From Acidobacteriota bacterium (GTDB taxonomy: Bacteria > Acidobacteriota > Terriglobia > Acidiferrales > UBA7541): a stretch of 11,803 nt of DNA. The notes under the pieces are model-generated. The model worked only from the letters and a program-made list of their open reading frames with translations, ran no database searches and was not told the DNA's origin. The DNA lies in contig PKUY01000249.1 of NCBI GenBank assembly GCA_003131705.1, forward strand, positions 40,075 through 51,877, in the 5' to 3' direction. Position numbers and translations under genes: made by a program. Positions 1 to 6,538 of the stretch are shown piece after piece (within the stretch, counting starts at the first letter, position 1; each line of letters starts with the position of its first letter).

Positions 1-1009
1 CCACGCATACGGCTTCGACCGAATCACGAACCAAGGTGCCGGACAGATCATCGGCGTTGTGGACGCATATGACGACCCGAACGCGGAATCCGATCTTGGG
101 GTATTCGACACGCAGTTCGGCCTTGCAACCTGCACCAGCAGCAATGGGTGCTTTCGCAAAGTTTACTCAAACGGACGCAAGCCCGTAACCAACGCCAACT
201 GGGCTGTCGAAATCGCGCTGGATGTGGAATGGGCGCACGCGATCGCGCCGCGCGCCACGATCCTCTTGGTGGAGACGCCTTCGAACAGTTTGGGCGATTT
301 GCTGTCAGGCGTGGACGCAGCTGTGCGCAATGGAGCCTCGACCGTGTCGATGAGCTGGACTTCCGGAGAGTTTTCCGGCGAGGCATCGCTCGACACTCAT
401 TTTGTGTCGAATGGCGTCACGTTTTTGGCCGCCTCGGGTGACAACGGAACCGGTGTGGCCTACCCGGCCGCTTCGCCGGACGTCATCGGAGTCGGCGGAA
501 CATCGTTGATCCTGGACGCCAGCGGAAACTACCAGAGCGAAACGGCGTGGAGCGGGAGCGGCGGCGGTCTAAGCAAGATCGAACGCGAACCTTCGTTTCA
601 AGCACAATTTGGGATTCCCGGCGATTCGCGCGGTTACCGTGGCGCACCCGATGTTTCTTACAACGGGAATCCCGGCACGGGATACGCGATTTATGATTCG
701 GTTGGCATCAGCGGCTACAGCGGCTGGTTTCAAGTTGGCGGAACGAGCGCCGGCACACCGCAATGGGCTGCGTTGATCGCGATTAGCAATTCTTCACGAG
801 CCGCGGCGCGCAAGGCAAATCTGTCCAGCACGAGCACGACGCTGTATTCGTTTGCGAAAAGCGCCAGCGCCACCGACTTTCACGGGGTGACGCAAGGTAC
901 GAACGGAACTTGCGGCACAATCTGTACCGCTTCGGTTGGCTATGACTACGTCACCGGCCTCGGCACGCCGCAAGCGGCCGCGCTAATTGCCGCGCTCGCG
1001 GCCAAGTAA
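1..1009 (+). CDS. S53 family serine-carboxyl peptidase (sedolisin/kumamolisin type), C-terminal part
   Basis: A secreted acid-acting endopeptidase; the left edge removes its N-terminus, so any signal peptide and prodomain lie outside the window. The reading frame is open from base 2 with no start (it reads HAYGFDRITNQGAG), so the GTG at 59 is internal. The S53 catalytic set is complete. Glu and Asp of the E-x3-D motif are at 209-211 and 221-223, in EIALDVEWAHAIAP. The oxyanion-hole Asp is at 440-442 in AASGDNG. The nucleophilic Ser is at 746-748 in GGTSAGTP. The C-terminal calcium site is suggested by Asp codons at 875 (TDFHG) and 944 (GYDYVTGLGTP). Two close Cys pairs may form disulfides. 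The frame ends at TAA 1007-1009. These are family-defining motifs, so the assignment is firm; substrate specificity cannot be read. Nothing ties it functionally to the threonine genes downstream. Confidence 0.95.
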   Translation, partial: HAYGFDRITNQGAGQIIGVVDAYDDPNAESDLGVFDTQFGLATCTSSNGCFRKVYSNGRKPVTNANWAVEIALDVEWAHAIAPRATILLVETPSNSLGDLLSGVDAAVRNGASTVSMSWTSGEFSGEASLDTHFVSNGVTFLAASGDNGTGVAYPAASPDVIGVGGTSLILDASGNYQSETAWSGSGGGLSKIEREPSFQAQFGIPGDSRGYRGAPDVSYNGNPGTGYAIYDSVGISGYSGWFQVGGTSAGTPQWAALIAISNSSRAAARKANLSSTSTTLYSFAKSASATDFHGVTQGTNGTCGTICTASVGYDYVTGLGTPQAAALIAALAAK

Positions 1010-1029
1010 GCAACCGCCCGACCTCGCAT

Positions 1030-1063
1030 CCGCCCGGCCTGTGGAGTTTTAGCCAGGGGGCGG
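1030..1063 (+). terminator. GC-rich stem-loop after the peptidase gene, possible terminator
   Basis: CCGCCC at 1030-1035 pairs with GGGCGG at 1058-1063. CCT 1038-1040 pairs with AGG 1055-1057, and a GG/CC pair can close a loop of about eight bases, leaving two small left-side bulges. It begins 21 bases after the peptidase stop, where a terminator would be expected. No T-run follows (the next bases are GGCAGAGAG), so it is not a classical intrinsic terminator. It could aid Rho-dependent termination or protect the 3' end. Confidence 0.4.
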
Positions 1064-1082
1064 GGCAGAGAGTTGGCCTGAC

Positions 1083-1116
1083 GAAACAAATCCCCGAACT
1101 ACTTCCTGTTTGTTTC
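1083..1116. repeat. Perfect 8-bp inverted repeat upstream of the aspartate kinase gene
   Basis: GAAACAAA (1083-1090) and TTTGTTTC (1109-1116) are exact reverse complements separated by 18 bases. The arms are A/T-rich inside a GC-rich gap and lie about 50 bases upstream of a TATAGT box. It could be a paired operator or an RNA hairpin in a long leader. No regulator is encoded nearby. Confidence 0.45.
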
Positions 1117-1165
1117 CCGCAACAATAACCTGCAACTGCCATCGCGCAAGTTTGCCCCCATGGTG

Positions 1166-1171
1166 TATAGT
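1166..1171 (+). promoter_or_regulatory. Weak -10-like box (TATAGT) before the threonine cluster
   Basis: TATAGT matches five of six bases of the sigma-70 -10 consensus and is immediately preceded by TG. No convincing -35 hexamer lies 16-18 bases upstream. A transcript starting about seven bases downstream would have a leader of about 75 bases to the preferred ATG at 1254, and only about a dozen bases to the alternative GTG at 1191. Confidence 0.25.
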
Positions 1172-1253
1172 TTTTTGAGGCGCGAGCAGCGTGAACGCCG
1201 GGTCGCTTGTCGCTCCGGACACTTCAAGTCGCTTTGCTCCGGATTCTCCAAAA

Positions 1254-2699
1254 ATGAAACAGCCATTGCGAGTCATGAAATTCGGGGGCACCTCTGTAGG
1301 TGACGCCTCATGTATCGCTCGAGTCGCGCAAATTCTGAGGGACGCCGCGCGCGAAGGCCCCATCGTCGCCGTCGTTTCAGCGATGAGCGGCGTCACTAAC
1401 CGGTTAATTGAAGCCGCCACGCGTTCGGAAGCTGGCGATCGCGATCATGCAGAAGCGGTCTTTGCAGCCCTGCGCAAACAGCATGAGGCTGCCCTGGCGA
1501 CGTTGGTTCACGACGAAGGGAAAAAACGCCAGCTGGCGGTTCACCTGGAAAAGCTCTTCAGCGAAGGCGAAGAACTTTGCAAAGGGACGGCTTTGCTCCG
1601 CGAATTAACTCCGCGCACTCTCGATGCAATTTCAAGCCTCGGCGAGCGTCTTTCCGCACCGCTGGTAGCAGGAGCACTTTGCGCACAGGGCGTGCGCAGC
1701 GAGGCCGTGGAGTCCACAGAATTAATTGTGACGGATTCCTACCACGGCGGCGCGGATCCAATCATGGATCGAACGCGAGAACGCTCGGAGGCGCGGCTGC
1801 GGCCTCTACTCGATCAGGGAATTCTTCCCGTAGTTACAGGTTTTATCGGCTCAACGCAAGACGGCATTCTCACAACTCTGGGTCGCGGCGGATCGGACTA
1901 CTCAGCGACCATTCTAGGTGCAGCGATGAGCGCCGGCGAGGTCATCATCTGGACCGACGTCGATGGCGTGCTTACAGCCGATCCGCGGCTGGTGCCAGAC
2001 GCGCGTACGATCCCGGTGATTTCTTATCGGGAAGCCACAGAGCTGGCCTATTTCGGAGCGAAGGTGCTTCATCCAAAAACGCTTCGAGCGGTGTCGCAGG
2101 CGGGTATTCCGGTATGGATCCGAAATACGTTCGCACCGGAGCGCACGGGCACGAAGATTACTCCCAAGGGCCTCAGCAATGGTGGCGGGGTAAAGGCACT
2201 CACGGCGATTTCGGACGTGGCGCTGATTACCGTCGGAGGACCAGGAATCGTAGGCGTGCCGGACGTTGTGGGCCGCACGTTCTCGACGACAGCGCAGGTG
2301 CATGCAAGCGTTCTGATGATTTCCCAGTCGTCGTCGCAGAATGACATCTGTTTCATCGTCGCCGCATCCGATGCAAAACGCACCGTAGCAGCGTTGCGCA
2401 AGGAGTTCGCACAGGACGTGGCACACGAAAAGGTCGAACACATCACGGTCGATTCCACCATCGCAATTGTGGCCGTCGTTGGCGAAAATATGCGCGGCAC
2501 TCCGGGCGTTGCCGGACGCACGTTCAATTCGCTCGGCCGCGAGAATGTGAATATCATCGCGATCGCCCAAGGATCCTCCGAGAGTAATATCTCGTTCGTT
2601 GTATTCCAAAAAGACATGAAGGCGGCTCTCGCCGCGACGCACCGCGAGTTCGGTCTAAGCGGCCCGGTCGTTCACGATGCGGTGACCAAGGGCTCCTGA
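1254..2699 (+). CDS. lysC: Aspartate kinase, monofunctional, ThrA-type regulatory region
   Basis: Phosphorylates L-aspartate with ATP, the entry step to lysine, methionine and threonine. The 481-residue product has KFGGTSVGD at residues 9-17, TLGRGGSDYSAT near 213, WTDVDGVLTADPR at 233-245 and FGAKVLHP at 267-274, all core motifs of the amino-acid kinase fold. Two ACT domains follow, from about 324 (ISQSSSQNDICF) and about 405 (IAIAQGSSESNISF). These resemble the regulatory part of E. coli ThrA more than short LysC enzymes, suggesting threonine feedback (inference), but the protein stops where ThrA would continue into homoserine dehydrogenase. ATG 1254 is chosen because it puts the conserved N-terminus at the usual distance. 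The frame is open upstream to GTG 1191, which has GAGG about 14 bases before it but would add 21 unconserved residues. ATG 1275 is also possible. One base separates its stop from thrC. The symbol thrA would be equally defensible. Confidence 0.93.
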   Translation: MKQPLRVMKFGGTSVGDASCIARVAQILRDAAREGPIVAVVSAMSGVTNRLIEAATRSEAGDRDHAEAVFAALRKQHEAALATLVHDEGKKRQLAVHLEKLFSEGEELCKGTALLRELTPRTLDAISSLGERLSAPLVAGALCAQGVRSEAVESTELIVTDSYHGGADPIMDRTRERSEARLRPLLDQGILPVVTGFIGSTQDGILTTLGRGGSDYSATILGAAMSAGEVIIWTDVDGVLTADPRLVPDARTIPVISYREATELAYFGAKVLHPKTLRAVSQAGIPVWIRNTFAPERTGTKITPKGLSNGGGVKALTAISDVALITVGGPGIVGVPDVVGRTFSTTAQVHASVLMISQSSSQNDICFIVAASDAKRTVAALRKEFAQDVAHEKVEHITVDSTIAIVAVVGENMRGTPGVAGRTFNSLGRENVNIIAIAQGSSESNISFVVFQKDMKAALAATHREFGLSGPVVHDAVTKGS

Positions 2700-2700
2700 A

Positions 2701-4107
2701 ATGATGGAGAAGACCGCCAGAGCGGCAGAACCAGCCACCGAAAGGGGCTTGCAGCGGTGCATCGATCCGGCGTGCGGCGCGACATACGGGCTTCGCGAGC
2801 GAATCTACGTGTGCTCCCGATGCGGTGGGACGCTCGAGATCGATCTCGGCCTCGCTGCGCTGCGAGATTCTGGAGCGATGCGCAAACTGTGGGCGGCGCG
2901 GGCCGCTTCGCGTGACCCTCGCAACGTCAGTGGCGTATGGCGCTACCGCGAATTGCTTCCGTTCAATGAGCCCGTGCCGTTCGTCACGTTGTTTGAAGGC
3001 AACACGCCGCTCTACCACGGACCACGCTCGGCACAATACTGCGGGCTCGACGATCTGCGCCTCAAGCACCAGGGATGCAATCCCACCGGCTCTTTCAAAG
3101 ACACGGGGATGACCGCGGCGGTAACGCAAGCGGTCGTGCTCGGGGCACGCACAGTTATATGCGCCAGCACGGGAAACACTTCGGCGAGTCTTGCGGCGTA
3201 TGCCGGGCGTGCGGGGCTGCAAGCCGCGGTCCTGCTGCCGAAGGGACAAATTACTGCAGGCAAGCTCGCGCAGAGTCTGGATTACGGGGCTCTCGTTTGC
3301 GAGATCGACGGAAATTTCGACGACTGCATGCGCCTGATACAGGAGCTGGGCGACGATCCTTCGATTTACGTTGCGAACTCGATCAATCCCTTCCGCATCG
3401 AGGGACAGAAGACGGTCGCCTTCGAGATGATGGAGCAATGCTTGTGGCAGGTGCCGGACCACGTGGTGGTTCCCGGCGGAAACATGGTAAACAGCACGGC
3501 GCTCGCAAAAGGATTTCAAGAACTTCTCGACCTCGGTTTGATTTCACATGTGCCGAAACTGAGCGTGATTCAGGCGGAAGGCTCGGCTCCGGTGGCGCGA
3601 CTGTTCGCGAGCCTCGATCCAAGAGAGTGGGCCAATGGAGAACGGCTTCCGGACACCATGGCTCCTGTAGAAAAACCTCGCACGCTGGCAACGGCGATTA
3701 AAATCGGAGCGCCTGTCTCATGGAAGAAAGGCCTGCGCGCGGTCCTGCGGTCGGGCGGCAAAGTGATCGCCGTGAGCGAGCAGGAAATCGCCGATGCGAA
3801 GGCTATGATTGGCCGAGACGGAATCGGTTGCGAACCTGCTTCGGCGGCGACAGTCGCAGGCATGAAGAAACTGGTCGCCGTGGGCCACATCCGCCGCGAC
3901 GATTCAGTGATCGGCGTGCTCACCGGCCATATGCTCAAGGACCCGGACTACGTAAGCCACTACCATCGCGGCACGCTGTCTATTGATTCGAGCGCGAAGG
4001 ACGGCTCGGTGACGCCGCAGCGCATCGCGGGGGCGTTCCGTAACGCTCCCGAAAGTGTGGCGGCAACGAAGGCGGCCATTCTCGAAAGCTTGAAACGACG
4101 CAGATGA
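2701..4107 (+). CDS. thrC: Threonine synthase with N-terminal zinc ribbon
   Basis: A PLP enzyme that converts O-phospho-L-homoserine to L-threonine and phosphate in the cytoplasm; 468 residues. A zinc ribbon comes first, with Cys20, Cys25, Cys38 and Cys41. The cofactor lysine is Lys133 in NPTGSFKDTGM, followed by CASTGNTSASLAAYAGRAG, the substrate/cofactor Ser-Thr-Asn loop. GIGCEPASAAT and TGHMLKDP near the C-terminus also fit. The zinc ribbon and SFKDxGM place it with the plant/Bacillus-like class, not the E. coli class. The expected cofactor-phosphate loop reads GGNMVNS around 259-265, where I would expect GGNLGN or GNAGN, so Val263 replaces a glycine. It starts one base after the aspartate kinase stop, with an AAGG element about ten bases before ATG. 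A second ATG at 2704 is possible. Its TGA overlaps the ATG of a 27-codon frame leading to thrB. Confidence 0.95.
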   Translation: MMEKTARAAEPATERGLQRCIDPACGATYGLRERIYVCSRCGGTLEIDLGLAALRDSGAMRKLWAARAASRDPRNVSGVWRYRELLPFNEPVPFVTLFEGNTPLYHGPRSAQYCGLDDLRLKHQGCNPTGSFKDTGMTAAVTQAVVLGARTVICASTGNTSASLAAYAGRAGLQAAVLLPKGQITAGKLAQSLDYGALVCEIDGNFDDCMRLIQELGDDPSIYVANSINPFRIEGQKTVAFEMMEQCLWQVPDHVVVPGGNMVNSTALAKGFQELLDLGLISHVPKLSVIQAEGSAPVARLFASLDPREWANGERLPDTMAPVEKPRTLATAIKIGAPVSWKKGLRAVLRSGGKVIAVSEQEIADAKAMIGRDGIGCEPASAATVAGMKKLVAVGHIRRDDSVIGVLTGHMLKDPDYVSHYHRGTLSIDSSAKDGSVTPQRIAGAFRNAPESVAATKAAILESLKRRR

Positions 4108-4187
4108 AGATTAGGAGCGTCGGCTTCGAATGGCTGACGCGCGAATGCGTCGGTAAAGCGGGTTCGCAAATCTATCCAGCCTTATGA
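4104..4187 (+). CDS. Possible 27-residue coupling ORF bridging thrC and thrB
   Basis: This short frame begins MKIRSVGFEW and ends GSQIYPAL. Its ATG (4104-4106) overlaps the thrC TGA (4105-4107) as ATGA, and its TGA (4185-4187) overlaps the thrB ATG (4184-4186), again as ATGA. It therefore exactly spans the 76-base gap between the two genes. Such four-base overlaps are known to support termination-reinitiation. Neither this frame nor thrB has a clear Shine-Dalgarno sequence, so ribosomes leaving thrC could be handed on through it. I recognise no family, and the peptide has no membrane segment. Two chance overlaps remain possible, as does a decayed extension of a neighbouring gene. Confidence 0.3.
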   Translation: MKIRSVGFEWLTRECVGKAGSQIYPAL

Positions 4188-5137
4188 GCGTCTCCCGACA
4201 AAGTTCGTTCGAAGTGCGCGTTCCCGCTTCCACCGCGAATATGGGAGCGGGCTTCGACTGCCTTGGCCTCGCCCTCGAGATGTATCTCAGCGTGCGAGCC
4301 ACCGTGCTCTCCGTGCCCGGCGCACGCACGCGAGCACGAAGCCGCGGCGTGCGCGGCACCTCCGAGCTTCCCAGCACACCGGAACAAAATCTGATTTTCC
4401 GCGCAATGCGCCACACTGCCGATCGTGAGGAATTCGAATTGCCGCGCGTTCGGCTCGCAGTTCAGAATGAAATTCCCGTGGCGGGCGGACTCGGAAGCAG
4501 CGCGGCAGCGACGGTGGCCGGCATCGCGTTAAGCTTCGCGGTAACGGGCCGGCCAATCTCAAAGGACGCGACCCTGCGATACGCAACCGAGATGGAAGGT
4601 CATCCGGATAATGTCGCCGCTGCGCTGTTGGGTGGGTTGGTTGTCACCTTCACGCGCAACGATGGCACCGTCGCCGCGGTACGGAAACAGTGGCCCAAGG
4701 TGATCCGCTTGATTGTGGTAACCCCAAGCCTGAAACTCGAGACGAAGAAGTCGCGCGCTGTTCTCCCTCCTATGATTCCACGAGCTGATGCCGTGCACAA
4801 TTTGCAGCGATCGGCGCTTTTCATAGCGTCGCTTGAAGAGCGCCGCTACGATCTTCTTTGGGACGCGATGCAGGATCGCTTGCATCAAACTGCGCGCCAG
4901 GTTCTGATTCCAGGGCTCGCGGAAGTTCTAGCGTTGCCGCGCGTGCCCGGTCTGCTAGGAGTAGCGTTGAGCGGCGCGGGACCCAGCGTGATTGCTCTTG
5001 CGACCGGACGTTACGACGAAATAGGAAAAGCGATCGCCCAATGCTTCGATCGACACGGTCTATCCACCACGGTTCGAATTCTCGAAGCAGCGCAGGAAGG
5101 GCTTACCTCCACACAGAAGTACGTCTCGCAGAAGTGA
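4184..5137 (+). CDS. thrB: Homoserine kinase (GHMP kinase family)
   Basis: Phosphorylates L-homoserine with ATP to give O-phospho-L-homoserine, the substrate of the threonine synthase just upstream. The 317-residue length is normal for ThrB. The three GHMP motifs are in order: RVPASTANMGAGFDCLGLAL near residues 11-30, the ATP-binding loop GGLGSSAAATVAG starting at about 101, and the C-terminal LSGAGPSVIAL near 263. GHPDNVAAALLGG in the middle is also characteristic. ATG 4184 is the only reasonable start: the frame has a stop at 4154 and no other start codon between. No Shine-Dalgarno is visible ahead of it, and its ATG overlaps the stop of the 27-codon frame, suggesting translational coupling. 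It is the last gene of the cluster and converges on a minus-strand gene 76 bases away; no terminator hairpin is obvious in that gap. Confidence 0.95.
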   Translation: MSVSRQSSFEVRVPASTANMGAGFDCLGLALEMYLSVRATVLSVPGARTRARSRGVRGTSELPSTPEQNLIFRAMRHTADREEFELPRVRLAVQNEIPVAGGLGSSAAATVAGIALSFAVTGRPISKDATLRYATEMEGHPDNVAAALLGGLVVTFTRNDGTVAAVRKQWPKVIRLIVVTPSLKLETKKSRAVLPPMIPRADAVHNLQRSALFIASLEERRYDLLWDAMQDRLHQTARQVLIPGLAEVLALPRVPGLLGVALSGAGPSVIALATGRYDEIGKAIAQCFDRHGLSTTVRILEAAQEGLTSTQKYVSQK

Positions 5138-5213
5138 TACGACCTCATATCCAGTACACAGGCGTTTTCGGGGTCTACATCGATGAAATCGGTGCGAAAC
5201 TGCGCGGGAAGTC

Positions 5214-6095
5214 TTAGGCTCTTCTTTTCTGCGGAGTCAGGGCGACCCGTCCCAGCAGGCCTAACACCAACAAACCCGCCAGAAGTAAAGGCAGCGTACC
5301 TGGTTCTGGTATTGATGGGATGGGAGGGCCGGGAGGGGCCGGTGTTGGCAAAGGTCCACCGCCCACAATCGGGAATATGGGGGGAGGAATGATTATAGGG
5401 CTCCCGGTAGATGGAGGAATCGCGGGTGGCGAGCTTGCCGGCGAATTGGGGACTCCCGGGACCGCGGGAGGGATTTCAAACGGCACCGCGTTGTCAGCGA
5501 GCAACTCTGGCGCCGGTAGCGCCTCCAGGGATTGCTCCGAAGGCTCTGCTCCAGATGCCGGGCCGACAGCCAGATCCGAGACGCGGTTTCCGCAGCGCGT
5601 CCTGGCTTCGTTCGTGCCATCGGTGATTAGGGTTTCACCCTTGTGCAGCGTTAGCCGGTTTTTCGTCCAGTAAACGCGGTCACTGAGCCGGTAAGAAACG
5701 TAGAGGGCGCGGTCATGATCCAGGCGAACGAGGTGAGCTTTCGCCAAGTCAAAGCCCTGATAGTGATCGGCAGCGACCGCGTCATGTGCCAAAGCGTTCT
5801 TCAGTTCCCGCGCACTTTCCACGCCGCCCGGAATCACGGAATACGGAAAAAGAGTGCGCGTTGCCACTACCCTACTAGGAGAATTGAAGACTGGCGAAAG
5901 CGTGTACGGCCGATGCGACGTTTTGGCAACATTAGGTGCGTCCAAAGGGGTTTGTCGCTTCGACTCAATCCGTTCGCTGACGACGGTTACGCCGATCATT
6001 GCAAAGAAGATGTACAGAAATACGCCCAAAGAAGTCCAGGTCCAAGTACTGGTTCTTCTAACCACCTTGCCCTCAATTCCATGGGGCTGTCCCAC
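5214..6095 (-). CDS. PEP-CTERM sorting-domain protein with N-terminal membrane anchor and proline-rich stalk
   Basis: A predicted exported protein of unknown function, 293 residues from GTG 6095. Residues about 22-39 (SLGVFLYIFFAMIGVTVV) form a membrane anchor or uncleaved signal. Residues about 82-175 are a compact domain with YSVIPGGVESARELKNA, VSYRLSDRVYWTKNRLTL, HKGETLITDG and ARTRCGNRVSD, a pattern I associate with acidobacterial hypothetical proteins. A low-complexity stalk follows, with 25 prolines in residues 205-265. The C-terminus is a textbook PEP-CTERM signal: PEP at 263-265, a hydrophobic segment at about 268-284 and a basic tail ending KRRA, so it is probably processed by an exosortase encoded elsewhere. 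A stop lies four codons upstream of GTG 6095, which has GAGGG about ten bases ahead. GTG 6065 is an alternative start. It converges on thrB. Confidence 0.85.
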   Translation of the reverse strand: MGQPHGIEGKVVRRTSTWTWTSLGVFLYIFFAMIGVTVVSERIESKRQTPLDAPNVAKTSHRPYTLSPVFNSPSRVVATRTLFPYSVIPGGVESARELKNALAHDAVAADHYQGFDLAKAHLVRLDHDRALYVSYRLSDRVYWTKNRLTLHKGETLITDGTNEARTRCGNRVSDLAVGPASGAEPSEQSLEALPAPELLADNAVPFEIPPAVPGVPNSPASSPPAIPPSTGSPIIIPPPIFPIVGGGPLPTPAPPGPPIPSIPEPGTLPLLLAGLLVLGLLGRVALTPQKRRA

Positions 6096-6300
6096 GGATT
6101 GTAGCCCTCAACCGAGCTTCGTCCACGTCCTCATCATTAGGCAGCAATTGATTGCGCCAGGGGGGACTATAACTGCTCGATCGGTCTATGCTTGTTGGCT
6201 GCGTTACCCAAATTGTGGAGATATTCCCGGCATCTGTAAGTCTGTTCGGATCTGAAACAGTATACCCGAATGGCACGTCTAATAAATGCGCAAGCCCCAT
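6073..6300 (-). CDS. Doubtful 75-residue ORF overlapping the PEP-CTERM gene start
   Basis: The frame runs from ATG 6300, which has a GAGGG element four bases before it, and reads MGLAHLLDVPFGYTVSD onward to a stop 23 bases inside the PEP-CTERM gene. It could extend to a GTG at 6405, giving 110 residues that overlap the end of the 55-residue membrane protein gene by 35 bases. I recognise no domain, and it has no signal peptide or membrane segment. Third codon positions look close to evenly mixed, unlike the GC-biased main genes. It is listed because the gap otherwise holds no gene and the overlap would suit an operon. It may be non-coding leader. Confidence 0.2.
   Translation of the reverse strand: MGLAHLLDVPFGYTVSDPNRLTDAGNISTIWVTQPTSIDRSSSYSPPWRNQLLPNDEDVDEARLRATIRGTAPWN
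6166..6171 (-). promoter_or_regulatory. Weak -10-like box for the PEP-CTERM gene
   Basis: On the minus strand this reads TATAGT, the same hexamer seen ahead of the aspartate kinase gene, about 70 bases before GTG 6095. No good -35 hexamer is visible at the right spacing. If used, it would give a leader of roughly 65 bases and make the PEP-CTERM gene independent of the frames upstream. Confidence 0.2.
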
Positions 6301-6370
6301 CGTACCCTCGCGCGGGTTTGAATGCGTCAATTTGTCTGATGCCAACGGGGGTTGTTTCGTGAAACTACAG

Positions 6371-6538
6371 TTAACGAATTTGAGTACTTCTCGCCTGGCG
6401 GACACGTGCGGTTTCTTTTAGCTCCCGGTGCCAATGCCAGAACATCACTCCAAGCGCAGCGACCGGTCCCAAAATGCACAAAATGGAAGCCACAATGAGA
6501 GCAATGAGAAGAACGACACTCAATGAAATTCCCGCCAT
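6371..6538 (-). CDS. Small single-pass membrane protein, 55 residues
   Basis: The product starts MAGISLSVVLLIALIVASIL, continues through a hydrophobic stretch to about residue 32 (GVMFWHW), and ends with a charged tail rich in Arg, Lys and Glu. It should be an inner-membrane miniprotein with one long or two very short membrane segments. The frame is open upstream to a GTG at 6700, but ATG 6538 is preferred: GGAGGG lies eight bases before it, one of the best ribosome binding sites in the window. A small palindrome, TCCCG-T-CGGGA, overlaps that site. No lipobox or known family is recognised. It is divergent from the RND permease gene across 200 bases. A role as a pump accessory peptide, as AcrZ is for AcrB, is possible but speculative; it may instead belong with the PEP-CTERM gene downstream. 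Confidence 0.5.
   Translation of the reverse strand: MAGISLSVVLLIALIVASILCILGPVAALGVMFWHWHRELKETARVRQARSTQIR

Noticed and set aside
1010..1253. Threonine attenuator (leader peptide rich in Thr/Ile codons) or T-box before the threonine cluster.
   Set aside because: No run of threonine or isoleucine codons after a start, no terminator with a T-run and no T-box signature could be found.
1577..2344. Long plus-strand frame of 255 codons inside the aspartate kinase gene.
   Set aside because: It is an out-of-frame shadow of a gene with complete family motifs; its product is Arg/Gly/Ser-rich with no domain. The same holds for the minus-strand frames at 1914-2642 and 2554-3519.
5183..5673. Plus-strand frames, one Gly-rich, opposite the PEP-CTERM gene.
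   Set aside because: The glycine richness is simply the complement of the proline codons in the stalk of the minus-strand protein.
6188..6421. Plus-strand frame of 77 codons in the A/T-richer segment.
   Set aside because: There is no ribosome site and no recognisable domain, and it covers the stop region of the better supported minus-strand miniprotein.
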